Source: Pieris napi
Lineage: Eukaryota; Arthropoda; Insecta; Lepidoptera; Pieridae
Length of the DNA stretch: 64,000 nt
Assembly: GCF_905475465.1 (NCBI RefSeq)
Contig: NC_062235.1
Coordinates: 6,644,001 to 6,708,000, forward strand
Direction: 5' to 3'
Under the pieces are notes generated by a model. It worked only from the letters and a program-made list of their open reading frames with translations. It had not been told where the DNA came from and did not search any database. Positions 1 through 12,515 of the stretch are shown piece by piece (the stretch's first letter is position 1; each line of letters starts with the position of its first letter). The position numbers and the translations under genes were made by a program.

Positions 1-1295
1 ATTGGAATAAAAATTCAAAGTATAAATTTTCACATCTAAAAACTAGTCACTGTTATAACAAGAGTGAATTGATTATAATATATCTTCGACTTTCAAGAAA
101 GACATTCCATTTTCATTCACGGGATAAGTGAGTTTAAATTTATGTCTGTACGAGACTTTCATACATTTAAATAAAATTCTATATTTTATAATTTTTCCGG
201 TCTTTGAGTGCTTCCTTTTTTAAAACGTGTTCAAGACATATTTAAAAGTAAAAAATGAATGTTTCAGTTAATGCGTTTTAACCGTTAGATATATAATTCT
301 AATCTATAGATTAAGTTTAGCTAGTCATAACTAAATGGTAACTTTCAGGCTAATATTACGCCAAATAATATACGAATCACGTACGGTTGCAAAGTGTTTG
401 TAAAGTACCTGCTGACAAGATGTCTAGCTAGAAACACGTAGATTCATAATGTATAGTATGGCCCCGTATAAGTTTCCACTTTAAAAAGCTTTGGCTTGAT
501 AAACTTTTTACTTAGCTAGAATCTTTATCAACACTTTTTAATACAACACGTGCTTTCGTGCTTCATTATTAAAAAAGTAATTTATAAAAAAATATTCCGT
601 AATGAATAGATCAGACAGTATTATGTAAGGTCTCCAGAAATAGGTATATTTTAAAACTGCATTTTGATGCAACTTGAACGCACGCTTTTATCACGAATAG
701 ATCGGCAGAGACCACGACGGATGACCTCTTTCATTTCATTCATTTCACGACATTCACTATTGGCTCTTCGGTTATGGGACTTTTAACTTGTCTAGTCCCT
801 TCTGGACATGCCCCAGGTATACCAGGACTTCACCATCCACTGTTGCCTTGTATATGCTTCTTATTTCTTTATTATCTTATTCTTCTTATCTTGCGTTAGG
901 TTCTTGTAAGCTGCTTCTTCTTTGTCCCGCAGAATATACTAGAAAAGTAAAACAGTAGTCATGATCAAAAGTGAGCTAAAGTTAAGTACACGTACTTGAA
1001 AACGAACTGGATATTTGCAGATTAGTGGATTCGAACGATTAAAACGAATAACGAAGAGTGTCTTGCTAGTTCCATCATCATCTATGCCCTTGATTCGAGA
1101 ACTTGCTGGCTAAATTTATAGATATGTTATTCTTATATTGACGTCCATTAATGTAAATTATATTACTTTAATAAATAAATATTATTATCTACTTACAATG
1201 GTAACTTACCAAATAAATAATTTTGATTTTTCTCGTCATATCATTAAGAAAATGCTTTATATTCAATCATCATATACTATATATTGCAAGCAGCA
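1..1295. other. AT-rich intergenic stretch, no gene seen
   Basis: No open frame with recognisable family motifs and no clear repeat boundary was found. Around 700-930 the sequence is somewhat less AT-rich, but it shows no coding signature on either strand. Confidence 0.5.
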
Positions 1296-1592
1296 GTATT
1301 CGGCTAGTAGATTTAGAGTACGACTCTCATCCCTGAGGTCGATCGGGGGGGATCTAATCTACAATCCTCGAACGTACACCAATGGACATTCTTTCACTCG
1401 CAAAATGAGCTGATTCAAAACCTCGTTAGGAATTAGCTCATCATTAATAGCAGCCTTAAATCGAAAAAATTACGTCATGTGTCAGACAGAAGGCTGTTCA
1501 CTTACTGATCTATGAAATTAAAATGATTAAAGAAACGGGTGCAATCTGAGACTAAGACACATTAAGAATTGCAGCGCCACAGGGTTATTATT
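1296..1592 (+). repeat. Decayed tRNA-derived SINE
   Basis: It matches the better copy at 2965-3260. The head has GACTCTCATCCCTGAGGTCG, the middle has GTGTCAGACAGAAGGCTG, and the end has GCAGCGCCAC. The head carries an insertion or rearrangement around 1340-1380 (a G-run). The small ORFs that overlap it are by-products of the repeat. Confidence 0.7.
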
Positions 1593-2204
1593 ATGATATG
1601 TTGCAGACGTGAAGGAGGAAATTGAATCAGTTTTGTGAAGTATCAGCGCTGAAAACATATAATTTACTTTACCTAAAATAATATATTTATATTTGTCGGA
1701 TGTGATTTGTGAGGTGAAAAAATAAGACTTATTTGAAATGTTAATATTTTCATCTCTCAAACAATAATTGTAACTTTTATGAACATTGAAGATTTTTTAG
1801 GTACAGATTTGAATTATAATGGTTTTTAATTTTTTATTCGTGACATTACATTTTTATGCGTTAACATGAAATGGGGAGAAGGGACGAATTTATTATTGTT
1901 ATAACAATGGGCTTTTATTGAAGATAAACTTTTTAAATGACGAAAATGTCCGACGAATGTTTCATTTTACGACAGACCTCTGAGAGCCTAATTGATTTGT
2001 CCAATGGCAATAATATGATTTTTACAGGCAATTAAATGCAGATGACTGATGCCTAAAATCAATATGACTTAAATACATTATGTATTGCTTACACAACTTG
2101 ACATTGACGACGATGTCTGGATGACCACGATTGCTGTAGAGCACTTTGTAAAGAACGATTTGTCAAATATATCTTTTGACTTACTTAAAATTTGCGAGCA
2201 GTGT
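1593..2204. other. Intergenic stretch, nothing recognised
   Basis: AT-rich sequence without a supported gene, repeat boundary or hairpin. Confidence 0.4.
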
Positions 2205-2446
2205 TAGGAGCTACAGCGAGTGGTTATCATCCTTGAGGTCGTAGGTACCAGCCCCAGCTATGCATCAATGGACTTCTCTGACACTGTGCCCTTAACATGC
2301 CAACATGCTTTAAACCCAAATAATCGGCGGCGTGTGTCAGGCACAGAAGGCTGACCTTCTACTTGTTTATTAGAAAAACAAATGATACGAAACAGACCAC
2401 ACACTTCTTAGGCCCTCACCTAGAAGATTGTAGCGCCATTATTCTT
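2205..2446 (+). repeat. Decayed tRNA-derived SINE
   Basis: It shows the SINE order of blocks: CCTTGAGGTCGTAGGT near the tRNA B-box position, then ATCAATGGACTT, GGCGTGTGTCAGGCAC, GAAGGCTGACC and a terminal TTGTAGCGCCAT. The first tRNA-like bases are diverged. Confidence 0.7.
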
Positions 2447-2799
2447 TTTTTACTGCAAGAGAGTTCAATTTGAAATTTAGATATAAATAAGTAGTTTAAC
2501 ACTCGCTCAATAACAATATACTACAATTTAATTAATCCTTGTGTGCGAGGGCCTATATGACGTGTCAAAACCCTGGCATAGATACTAAAGCTCATATATC
2601 GTCTACATTAGCAGCCTGCACCATTCCAAGAGGATTTATCTCAAAGCTATTAGACTCAATGTGCCAAATCGTTATCTAGGCCTGCGGGGTAAAACGGTGC
2701 TAAATCTGTCTATTTTAGCTACTAGTTTTGTATCTCCTTTCTATTGGAATTGTTTTGAAATGAAAATCGTGAATATCAGGATATTGAAACAGTGTTGAT

Positions 2800-2885
2800 C
2801 TAGCTAGTCCTTATGCATGCGGTTGCTCAGGTAGACGCGTGTTCAAACCCCGGATAACATTATGGATTGTTCTCCTACTATTACA
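2800..2885 (+). repeat. Short SINE head fragment
   Basis: It contains GTTCAAACCCCGG, a B-box-like core followed by TTATGGATTG. This resembles only the head of the SINE family; the rest is absent. Confidence 0.35.
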
Positions 2886-2964
2886 ACTTGCTCGTATGAT
2901 AAAGAAAATTGTTGTGAAGAAATCTATACATTTTGTACAATATAAACGAGACTAATTATTAAGT

Positions 2965-3265
2965 TGCAGTGGTGTTGGCCTAGTGGCTTCAGCGTGCGAT
3001 TCTCATACCTGAGGTCGTAGGTTCGGTCCACGGCTGTGCACAAATGGACTTTCTTTCTATGTGCGCATTTAACATTTGCTCGAACGGTGAAGGAAAACAT
3101 CGCGAGAAAACCGACATGTCTTAGACCCAAAACGTCGACGGCGTGTGTCACTGAAGGCTGATCACCCATTTTTGCTTATTAGATTTAAAAATGATCATGA
3201 AACAGATTCAGAAATCTGAGGCCAAGACCTAAAGAGGTTGTAGCGCCACTGATTTATTTATTTTT
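2965..3265 (+). repeat. tRNA-derived SINE, well preserved
   Basis: This is one of the clearest copies in the window. It starts GTTGGCCTAGTGGCTTCAG (A-box region), has CGTAGGTTCGGTCC (B-box region), then CACAAATGGACTTTC, GGTGAAGGAAAACATCG, CGACGGCGTGTGTCA, and ends TTGTAGCGCCACTG followed by a TTTA-rich tail. The head resembles a tRNA promoter, so transcription by RNA polymerase III is inferred. About ten other copies lie on both strands. Confidence 0.85.
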
Positions 3266-5143
3266 AATTACTAAGTTAGTTATTTTCGAGGTAGATAAAT
3301 TCTGTTTATTATATCATACCTTAGTAACTTCCATTCTAAACCAAAATATATTCAAAAAGGATAGAACGGGAACAGAACACAGGAACTCCGTGTAACAATA
3401 TACCACAAAGCTATGGAGACCTTATATATTAAATATATAATATACTAAAAATAAATACCAAATATATAAGTTGAATACAAGATATTATTGATGTGATAAA
3501 TATACACTAAGTACAGTACAAACTTGTAAGTATCATGAAATACTGTCCTAGTTCTCACATAAAGCTCTCCTAATTCTAAAATATTGGTCCGAGCGTTGCC
3601 AATACATTCTCCATGCAAGTACATGAGTAACTGAAAATTTTAACACGCGTAAATTCAACTCTGTCTATTCAAAATTGCTAGCGAAACACTCATTCAACAA
3701 CACTGTCTCAGCGACTAGTTTATTTAAGGCAATTTTTCCATGTTCCACATAGTTTAAGCGAGGTAAAAAGGCCTTTAGGTATAAGCTGAAAAGGGCGAAA
3801 TTTGTGTAAAGTCCATTTGTTGAACTAAGTTCATTTACTCCAAGTTTCCTAGATTTATTGTAGGAAACATAAAATATTGGAACGAGTTTGAGCGATCGAC
3901 TTTAGAATTCCAATCAAGCAAGAGTAATTACTTAATACAGTACTATAAATTATACTTAAGCGCAGGCATTTAGAATTTACGTAATAGAAGAAACTGATTC
4001 TTATTTGTTTTACCGAGGTTTGAGTTTTTATTAGGCTATATTTAATGATAAATATTCTTTAAACGAATTCTCAATGCAAATGTAAAAAAAGTGGTTTTAT
4101 TAAGTGATTACTTGACATTTATGAGAATGTGTTCATATAATAAGCATTTGCAATACAATATGAGAATGTTTTTTTTTAATAAACATTTTATTGTAGCTTT
4201 ACAAATCTCATTCAATGCAGCACACGGCGCCTTCGCCGCTTCGTGGTTAACGCATATGAGATATGTCCGGAGGGTTTTACTTATCAGAAAGCAAAAAAGT
4301 GCTTAAAAATAACCAATAATATATAATTCGTACAGACAGCAAGTATAACATAGATCCATTTTCAAAAATCAAAACGGCCGCGTCTTATATCGTTTCTATG
4401 GCACTATAATAATCACCCTAAAACTCGCTGAATACGATTTCCCGCCTATTATTTAGTCAGTTTCTGTAGAGAACAGTGATGTGATGGTCGTGAATAGCTA
4501 ACTCTCGGCTAATCTGATACAGACGCTATTACTTACCATAAACTTGCTACCATTATTTATATTTGATATTGGCTTCATATTAAACAAGTATTACTGGCAG
4601 CCAATCTTATCAATATATATGTGGAATCCGAATAATACGGATCAAAGAATGAATATTTATTGTTATATTACAATAACTTAATTTTAGTGATATTTTCGTA
4701 GCTGTTTGTTATAAGGTATTTTTTACTAATTGTATGTAATTGTAAATTGTATTTATATTGTATATTGATTGATAGATATACTCTTATTACAAAAGTTTAT
4801 ATTTTATTGATTTAGGGTTAATATTTTTAAATAATCCTTCTTCACTGGATTTTTAGCAAGGTATTATATTTCTTATTTTCGTTTATATTAAATGTATTCT
4901 TGCTTTAACTAATAGTTAAAGCCTAAAGGTATGGAACGCATTAATTTCCCTCCAGCCTGATATAGCTTTTATAAAAATTCTATACCTTCCTTAAAATTGT
5001 TTAAAAATATGTAAACGAAATTGTAAAATAAATAAGAGCAAATATTGTTTGTTGTTAAAGGTTTATGTATCTGTCTTTCAAGGTAAGAACAGAAACTTGG
5101 ACATTGTTCACTATTTTGAAAAAAGAATTACTTTAAAACTGTA
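3266..5143. other. AT-rich intergenic stretch
   Basis: No supported gene. A 71-codon frame near 4091-4306 has no family features. The rest is AT-rich and low in structure. Confidence 0.45.
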
Positions 5144-5145
5144 TA

Positions 5146-6456
5146 GGGGAAGATCGTTACCCTTCGTACGCGGGGCACATTCATACAGTCAAAATAAAAC
5201 TTGAACGAAACAAAGTACAGTCTTGCTTTTGTATGTGTGCATGAGTCGAGGTACCAACTATACATCAACGAAGTTTCGTGAAATTCGCACCGATGAGAGT
5301 GAAGTTACAGGCATGGACGTGTTTTCGCGCTCGGTAAGTAATTTTTTGATCTATATTTTTATCTCTTTTTACCGTAGATAAAATAAGTTTTCGTGTAGAG
5401 TATTCTATCAGTAACTAGAAAAATATACTTAAGATACGTCTCCAATACTTAATTTATGACGTTTTCCTATTAATATTTAAATAAGTTATATTTTGTTGTT
5501 ATTCAGTTAGTGGGGCACATTCGGACAGCACTAGATGGGGCACATTTGAACGAATTGTACTACTAAATTTGTATTAAAATTTGTCTGTCCTTTTCATACA
5601 AATTAAGTTTTTGACTTTCTACATACACTACTGTTAAGGCATCTTGACTAAACCTACGGTAGGTAGGTACGATTGTGTTAGTGTGCTAATTGCTAATTTT
5701 GGCATTAACTTTGTCCTGTGTTGCTATTTTTGCTATCGTCGATGTAAATATATATTAATACCTATTTCTTATTATCTTTATTAAGGTTTATTTTGATGCT
5801 TGTGAACCAGATGCTTTGAATAATTTACCAATCCATCAAATAGTAGTTCCTTCGAAGTCAGTTTTGACACCAGAGGCATTTCGACCCTATCCGCATGTTG
5901 TAAGAAGTAATAAAACAAAGAAAATGACGACGACGGCCAGTAAAACCACGAATTTATACTGCCACACCCGAAAATAAGAAGTGCTAATCCGCACCAAAGA
6001 TTAAGAAATGTGATTCTAAATTTAAGATACCTAACTATTTAAATTTTGTTTTACATAAGAAAAGCTATGTAATTTTTTTTCACTATAAGAAAAGTATTTA
6101 ATTTTTGTTTAATAGAAATTAAATCTTTATTTTTCAGTTTAATTTCATTGCTAATAAATGAATTTTGATTTATATGTGTCGTTTTAATCGCACGTACGGA
6201 ACAACTCCACAGCATACGAAGGTACCCCCAACACTGTACGAAGGTGCCCCGTTGATGGGGCAGATTCGTACGTTTTCCAGATTTAGTTTAAATCATAATT
6301 ATGGTTGAAACACCAGATGAAATCATTTGTCATTTTTTTATATGAATCTCGGATAGTTTGACTATAAATTTAAGCTATCAGGTGATTGATTCATAGAAAA
6401 ATAAAAAAATAAAAAAAATAAATGTGTAAACCGTACGAAGGGTCCCCACCTTCCCC
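5146..6456 (+). mobile_element. Decayed pogo/Tigger-like DNA transposon remnant
   Basis: The two ends are imperfect inverted repeats: GGGGAAG at the left, mirrored by CTTCCCC at the right, with CCCTTCGTACG and its complement just inside. Each end abuts a TA, as expected for Tc1/mariner/pogo insertion. Around 5795-5960 the plus strand reads like a pogo transposase C-terminus (VLTPEAFRPYPH, then a basic stretch, then TPENK in a shifted frame). The frame is broken elsewhere. GGGGCACATTC recurs at about 5166, 5514 and 5538, with its complement near 6240. Family placement is inferred; decay is evident. Confidence 0.55.
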
Positions 6457-6458
6457 TA

Positions 6459-8133
6459 CTTTGTCACGCTGCGGTTCCATACAAACCAGAATAATTGAGA
6501 AACAAACTTGTAACTTGTCAGCACTTAACACCGTCTTATTACATTTCGAAGTAACAAAGCACTCCCCTATTTCTTCCAGTAATTGGTTTTAGAAATTCCG
6601 AAGCGAATTGATGAATTGTTTCCTTAAACTTTGTCTTCGCCTTAAATATGGTAATTTGGTGTTCACGTCACAACGGTTATATACACTCTTATCGGCGACG
6701 TATAACAATAAATGATAAACCTTATATTTTATTAAAGCTCAAGAGCAAGACTCTTTAGACAAGATTGCTAAAGTCACGTGTTAGCTACTAAAAGTACATG
6801 ACGTGCTTACTACTCGTTTGATTGTGATTGCTCAAATGGAACTATCATGTCGCTTGTCTATGATAAGACTTGCTGTTGACCAATCACAAACAAGCAAATT
6901 TCACGAAAATTAAAGCACGTTATGTCTTGTACATTCTCACCCCTCTGTGCATCTTTTACACATGACATAGACTGAAAAACCCGTTTTCTAATTTTGTTAA
7001 GTAATAATTAGTCAACAGACGTTTTTAGCACCTTCTTTATTAAACATTAATTTGAATTAAAAGACGACGTACAGTTTTTCTACAAGTAGATAGATTAAAT
7101 ATTCACTTCCGGTTTTGTCTTCGGACAGACAATTAATCCTTATTACATAAGAATCGGACAATTTAGACAAACAAAATCCCAACTAATTTGTTAATTCTCA
7201 ATCTATTGTCTTATGCATGAGTTTTAAACTAAGACGACTTTATCACTATTTCTTCCGGAAATGCTAGACGCTTGTAGCCTCGAAATTGTGTAGAAAAATA
7301 AACATCTAAAACAAATGAAGCGAGACGCTAACTCTCTATGTAAGGGCTGTAAATAACATTATTTTCACGGTGCGACGCGTTTAACACAAATAAGCCGATA
7401 AAAAACGGCCGAAAAACTGGGTTGTTTCGCAAATCGCTTCTTTATTTTTCCCTAGTTACTCGAATAAATTGTGCAAGCCCTTTTGTACTATAAATAACAT
7501 TCCTGATTTTTTTTTCAATACATAAATTATATCGCTTTTTACTCTACTTTTTACTGGTAGTACTTTAAAAGAACATAATAATTATAAAATAAATTTGAGG
7601 TTTGTGTAAATTCCTTGCATATAGTAATCATTTATATTACTTGATATTGTCTAAACAATTGAAATGTATATACCTCCTATGTATATACACCTGTGGCTTA
7701 TTTTTTAATTATAAGCAAAATTTTTATTTCTATTGCTTGCGTGAAGTCGGGTCGGTAAGCTAGTACCTCTTAATTGGCAACCCATGAATGCTAAAAAAGA
7801 ATAAAACATTAATTTTATTAAAATCTAGGCAGCTACTTTCAAAAATCAGAGTTAAATTCATGCGGTTTTATTCATATTTCATATTTCACTCGGCGGTTTT
7901 AAGTGGGTCTTAACCTCGGACAACAAAACTTTCTTGTTTTAAATGAAAATATCAAACGTTTAAATTGAAATTTTAATGAAAATCTTTTATTTATTTTTTA
8001 GTTTATATAATTTAGTTAATAACTCGCTCGCACTTTAATCGGTCGAGAAATTACCCTACAAATAAACCTACTTTTTAGTAGGTGATACAAAATGGGATAC
8101 AATAAATATAATATTAATAAAAAGAAATAAAAA
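6459..8133. other. AT-rich intergenic stretch
   Basis: No gene or clear repeat boundary could be supported here. Confidence 0.4.
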
Positions 8134-8390
8134 TTCAGTGGCACTACAACCTTTTTAGATCTGGACCTCAGATTTCGGTATCTGTTTCATGATTACTTGT
8201 TAATCTAATACGCAAGAAAGTGATCAATCAGCAAGGCAAGCCGTTTTCTTTACGATGTTTTCCTTCACTGTTCGAGCGAATGTTAAATGAGCACATATAA
8301 AGGAAGTCCATTGTTGCACAGCCGGGGATCGAACCTACGACCTCAGGGATGAGAGTCGCACGTTGAAGCCACTAGGCTAACACAGGAGCA
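8134..8390 (-). repeat. tRNA-derived SINE, minus strand
   Basis: Reading the minus strand, it begins GCCTAGTGGCTTCAACGTGC, passes GTCGTAGGTTCGATCCCCGG (a good B box), and ends GTTGTAGTGCCACTGAAT. It is nearly full length and well preserved. Confidence 0.85.
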
Positions 8391-8469
8391 GTGTTGAGCA
8401 GGGCCTTCGTAGTCCTGCTAATAAATATTAATATGTATTTATATATTGAGAGCATAATGACCCTTAATA

Positions 8470-8660
8470 CCTACCTAGTGGTTAGACTAGTAAGACTGTC
8501 AACTCTATTGGCTCCATGGACTTTTCTATGTGCATACTCGTAAAGTGGTGAAGATAAACACCGTGAGGAAATTACGTTACATTCAAGAATCTATGAAGCC
8601 ATGCATAGGCTGAAAGAAAAGTTACTACTGAAACAGACGCAGAAACGTGTCTGCCCCATG
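8470..8660 (+). repeat. Heavily decayed SINE-like fragment
   Basis: It keeps CCTAGTGGTTAGAC, CATGGACTTTTCTATGTGC, GTGGTGAAGATAAACACCG and GAAACAGACGCAG in SINE order, but the B-box region is lost. It lies next to a minus-strand copy. Confidence 0.5.
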
Positions 8661-8812
8661 TCCCCCCGTAGGGAAATTACGGCTATTCCCATAAAAATGC
8701 CGTACCTTATTACTATGAATATAGGCAAAACTTTGTACCCCTTCCTTCTGTTACCTTTGTTTTAAAGTGTTTTATTATTTATTTATTTATTGCATTTTAG
8801 GAAGATTTACAG

Positions 8813-9053
8813 CCCTGCGATTCTGTAACTCACTTTTCGAACTCACACAGCGGTTTTCGCATCGGCGGTCGCTCTCAAATCAGTCGCGAAGCAGTCATTT
8901 TATGATTTGGCATTCTGATAAACAATAAACTACAAGCTCCCACCTTTTCAGAATGCCAAATCATAAAATGACTGCTTCGCGACTGATTTGAGAGCGACCG
9001 CCGATGCGAAAACCGCTGTGTGAGTTCGAAAAGTGAGTTACAGAATAGCAGGG
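8813..9053. mobile_element. Foldback MITE, copy A of a CWG-target family
   Basis: The element is essentially one palindrome. The left arm starts CCCTGCGATTCTGTAACTCA and the right arm ends with its complement, TGAGTTACAGAATAGCAGGG. The inner arms carry GCGGTCGCTCTCAAATCAGT and its complement, around a short asymmetric centre (ACAATAAACTACAAGCTCC). It is flanked by direct CAG repeats at 8810-8812 and 9054-9056. No coding capacity; movement by an unidentified transposase is inferred. Confidence 0.85.
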
Positions 9054-9056
9054 CAG

Positions 9057-9845
9057 TATTTTAACAGAAGGTAAATTATGATTACAATAAAATAAAGTCA
9101 GTACTAATTACAAATCTCCACCTATAGATAATCCATAAATATCTTAAGGAGATAGGAGGAATAAAATTAACATTTATGAATTTATAATACTTACTATGAA
9201 ACAATTAAAGAACTTTAGTAAATTAAAAAATTAAGTATGACTATTCTAATGGAAATAGCTGGATGTGAGTGTGCGTCTCACAGAGTCAATGGAAGAACAG
9301 AAAAGATCGATGTCAAACTGGGTTTATAGTGGATATTGTGATCTAGTTGATACTGTTTTGGTTAAAGTAACTTTATTATATGGGTTTTAATATAAGCATA
9401 GGTACCATGTATGTAAGAACCGATATAATTTGTTTTTTTTTGTTTTGTATACTTATACCGTGATTTTCATAGCTCTTTTTACAATAATTTTAATTGCATC
9501 AAAGTACTTGCTTTATTTTGAGACAAATTATTGTGTGCCTGAAGCAAATAAGTTAAAATCATTTTTTATTTAAACAAGCAAAGTGAATAAAAACAGAAGT
9601 TTATTCCTCTTTATAAACTTATTCTGTTCAATATTTACCCTGCTTCGGAAGCGAAGGTGTAATTTAGTATCGAAAAATATCTGTTTTTCCTCCGTTAGAA
9701 AAATTCTCGAGTTTGCTCGGTTTTCTTATTACTAATGTTCGTTATATCTAATAGCACGCGAATTCGTTTTCGTTGAAATATCACCCTGGATTAGGCATAA
9801 ATATGTATTAAGAGTGGGTTATTTATTTATTATGAGAGTGAAATT
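9057..9845. other. AT-rich intergenic stretch
   Basis: Nothing supportable beyond spacer between two copies of the same foldback MITE family. Confidence 0.4.
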
Positions 9846-9848
9846 CAG

Positions 9849-9979
9849 CCGCTTGACATTCTGATAAACAATAAACTACAAGTTCCCTCCTTATCAGAAT
9901 GCCAAATCGTAAAATGACTGCTTCACGACTGATTTGAGCGCGACCGCCGCTGCGAAAACCGCTGTGCAGAATCGCAAGG
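9849..9979. mobile_element. Foldback MITE, copy B (left arm missing)
   Basis: It shares the centre and right arm of copy A (AAAATGACTGCTTCACGACT, then CGCTGCGAAAACCGCTGTG) but lacks almost the whole left arm. It is still flanked by direct CAG repeats at 9846-9848 and 9980-9982, so the short form may itself have inserted, or the arm was lost internally. Confidence 0.75.
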
Positions 9980-9982
9980 CAG

Positions 9983-10775
9983 TCAATAAAACGTAATTAT
10001 ATAATTAAGTTTTTGTACATTTAACCCATTGGTTGTGAATTCACGTTTGGTATCCCCGTAAAGTTACTCATCTCCAGGTGCTCACAAGTCCAAGCTTCTT
10101 GGAGCTCAAAAGACAGCACTTATTTTGATTTCGTTAGAAAAAGCGCAATATCACTTCAAATATAAACAAATGTAATAAAAATGTAATCTGTATTTATAGA
10201 AGTATTAGACAAAACACTTTATTACCATACGATGTTTCAGTCAATCTTATGTTATCATAAGAAATCGGATTAGATGATTCTCATCATGTCTGCACGGAGA
10301 TTCCGATAGTTCTGATCGATATCAAGTTTCAACGCCTATTAATTCTGTATAGCCGTTGTATAGGGCTTAAGTGAGGACTAGTTGTGGTTAGCTATCGAAG
10401 CCATGTGTTACTGATGATGCAGTTATGATACCTGCAGTGGTTCTATTAGAATGTAAACGAAAAACAATGGATTTAAAATTTACTTTCTTATCTATATATT
10501 TTTTGTTAATTACTTAAAGAGGCTGGTTTTGGTGCTGGTACTAAATCTCATTATAGGCAAAAGCTGCTTAATGACCGGAAAACAAATGATAAAAAAAACA
10601 AAACGCAACTGTTTTTTTTTTCTTTTTTTAACTGGGATGAAAAAAACAACCCTGAAATATGATCTTATTACTTTACGTATGACTTATTTCTCAAATATAT
10701 TTAATTCTTTTTCGACTTAAAAGAGCCCAAAAATATACCTAACGAAAATTAATAAAAGAACCAAATATCACGTAA
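9983..10775. other. AT-rich intergenic stretch
   Basis: No gene supported. A 63-codon frame at 10529-10720 is low-complexity and has no recognisable features. Confidence 0.4.
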
Positions 10776-10779
10776 TTAT

Positions 10780-10910
10780 TACAATGAAAATTATCTAAAC
10801 CATTCTCGAATCCACTTCAATATACACAAAATATTCAGTAAAATCGGTCCAGCTGTTTAGGAGCAGTTTAATTACAAACACACGAACATAATATTTATAT
10901 GTATACAGTC
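10780..10910 (+). repeat. Non-LTR retrotransposon 3'-end scrap
   Basis: It contains AAAATCGGTCCAGCTGTTTA followed by GGAGCAG and an ACAAACACACGAAC block. This phrase is widespread at 3' ends of lepidopteran LINE-type elements. Assignment is from memory of the motif and not from an intact ORF. Confidence 0.45.
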
Positions 10911-11394
10911 TAGTTTGGTAATTATTGTATTAACTGGCGTGATTAAAATATTTAAAACTATCAAATGTTATAGACTGTACACTGTGGTGCTGATAACGAG
11001 CACTGTAGTTGAATATGGTTGGATGTGAGAATTTGATGTGGGTAATTCAACAGTGGTTTTGTATATATCGACTTCGTTTTAGTTCATAAAACACATCCAT
11101 GTTACATATATGTTACACATATAAAGCATTTTGCGTAATGGGTATTTATATATATATTATTATTTACTTGTATTTTCTAGAATTAGAACGGCGAAAGACT
11201 ATCAAATACGTCAATATACGTGGGTTACACTCAAAATGTTTAAAACTGGCCAGTTCAGAACATTGCTAATGAAAACATTTTTTGAATTTCAATTTTAGAA
11301 CTCTTTGGTAAACTAATGTCATTTGTTTTTGTGAGTTGGCGGCAAATCTAAAACTCTTGTTACACGTGAAAATGAACCTAACGCGAGACTAATA

Positions 11395-11437
11395 AAACAA
11401 AAAATATGCATCAGCATGGCGTGTCCGGGTCTGCTAG
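11395..11437 (+). mobile_element. Helitron 3'-end fragment
   Basis: It ends GTCCGGGTCTGCTAG followed by T, resembling the GGCCGGTCTGCTAG terminus of the fuller Helitron at 24299-24647. Only the last few tens of bases are recognisable. Confidence 0.4.
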
Positions 11438-11444
11438 TTTATAC

Positions 11445-11820
11445 GAGAAAAAAAGTGCGTGCGTACAAAGTACACATGACAGAAGTGAAACTTCTTTGGC
11501 AAACAAATTTTTTAGTCTTTAGTTTATATTTATACAAATCTAAAACTTTAGTTTTCCGAGACTTAGAGGGAGGGAAAAAGGAAGATATGGTAGGAATGTA
11601 ATGAATTTAATTGTCATTAAAATATTAAAAATGTCGAAAATTAATACAAATATATATTATTGTTTTCTTCGATAATAAAAACACGTGGCATTTTAATGAA
11701 TAATTTGTCACTTGAGATTTCAATAAATTATTTTGCATAAAATATAAAATACTAATATTTCATAAAATCTCTTTACGAAATTTTTCATTTTAAAAATAGA
11801 ATTTCTATAAGGTAATGAGC
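11445..11820 (+). repeat. Dispersed repeat R2, copy 1
   Basis: It matches 42165-42540 in opposite orientation. Shared blocks include AAAAAGTGCGTGCGTACAAA, ACATGACAGAAGTGAAACTT and TTTTGCATAAAATATAAAAT. The start carries the GAAGTGAAACTTCTTT motif, which also recurs near 15.7 and 42.07 kb. The short frame it contains shows no protein family. Confidence 0.7.
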
Positions 11821-12346
11821 CCTTCTCACTCTCTCTCAATCGTTCTCAATCGCTCTCTCCCTTTTCTTTGACAAAAAGCATCTTCGTGACGTGACTAATA
11901 TTATTATTATTGCGTTAGAAGAAGTAGAAGTTTAGAAGTTTCATTAAAAAAAGCTAGTGGTTGTTTTATTGGTATTAATTACTTTTTGTCAAGTACAGAC
12001 CTACCTTGGTAAAGTGAATGCAAAGTATGATAAAGTTGTTTGGCATCAACATTTCCAAGAATATGGTGTAAAATAACAAGTAGTAAAAGAATTTTCGATC
12101 TGTAAAACTAATGTTGAAGTAAGTTATATTGAGTTATGAACGTTCACATTCGAACAAGAAGCGCATCTTATATTTTCATCTTTTTCTTTCAACATTTCAT
12201 TGTAACATTGAGAAACTTTCAAACTGTTTCGTTAGCGCATTGCGTATATTTTAAACGTACAAACTTACTTTTTTGTTGATTTATTATTGATAAATTATAT
12301 TCCAAGTATACCCTATTGTGCTCTTAGAATTAAAATCGATTCTGCC
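11821..12346. other. Intergenic stretch
   Basis: There is a short CTCTCTC-rich patch near 11825-11865. No gene supported. Confidence 0.4.
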
Positions 12347-12349
12347 TAA

Positions 12350-12512
12350 AGGCCGATTTACATTATCTTAGTGTTTAGAAGAGTGCTTTAGGATAGTACT
12401 TTAGTTGAAACATGTAAACGCTACTTGCTTTAGTAAACGCTACGCTAAAGAACTTGCCTTTCAAGTTGTACTAAAGCACTCTCCTAAACACTAAGATAAT
12501 GTAAATCGGCCT
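12350..12512. mobile_element. Harbinger-type MITE, 163 bp
   Basis: Long terminal inverted repeats, with the left end AGGCCGATTTACATTATCTT and the right end its exact complement, continue for about 50 bp with few mismatches (GTGTTTAGRAGAGTGCTTTA). The element is flanked by direct TAA repeats at 12347-12349 and 12513-12515. A three-base TWA target duplication is characteristic of PIF/Harbinger elements; that link is inferred because no transposase is present. Confidence 0.85.
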
Positions 12513-12515
12513 TAA

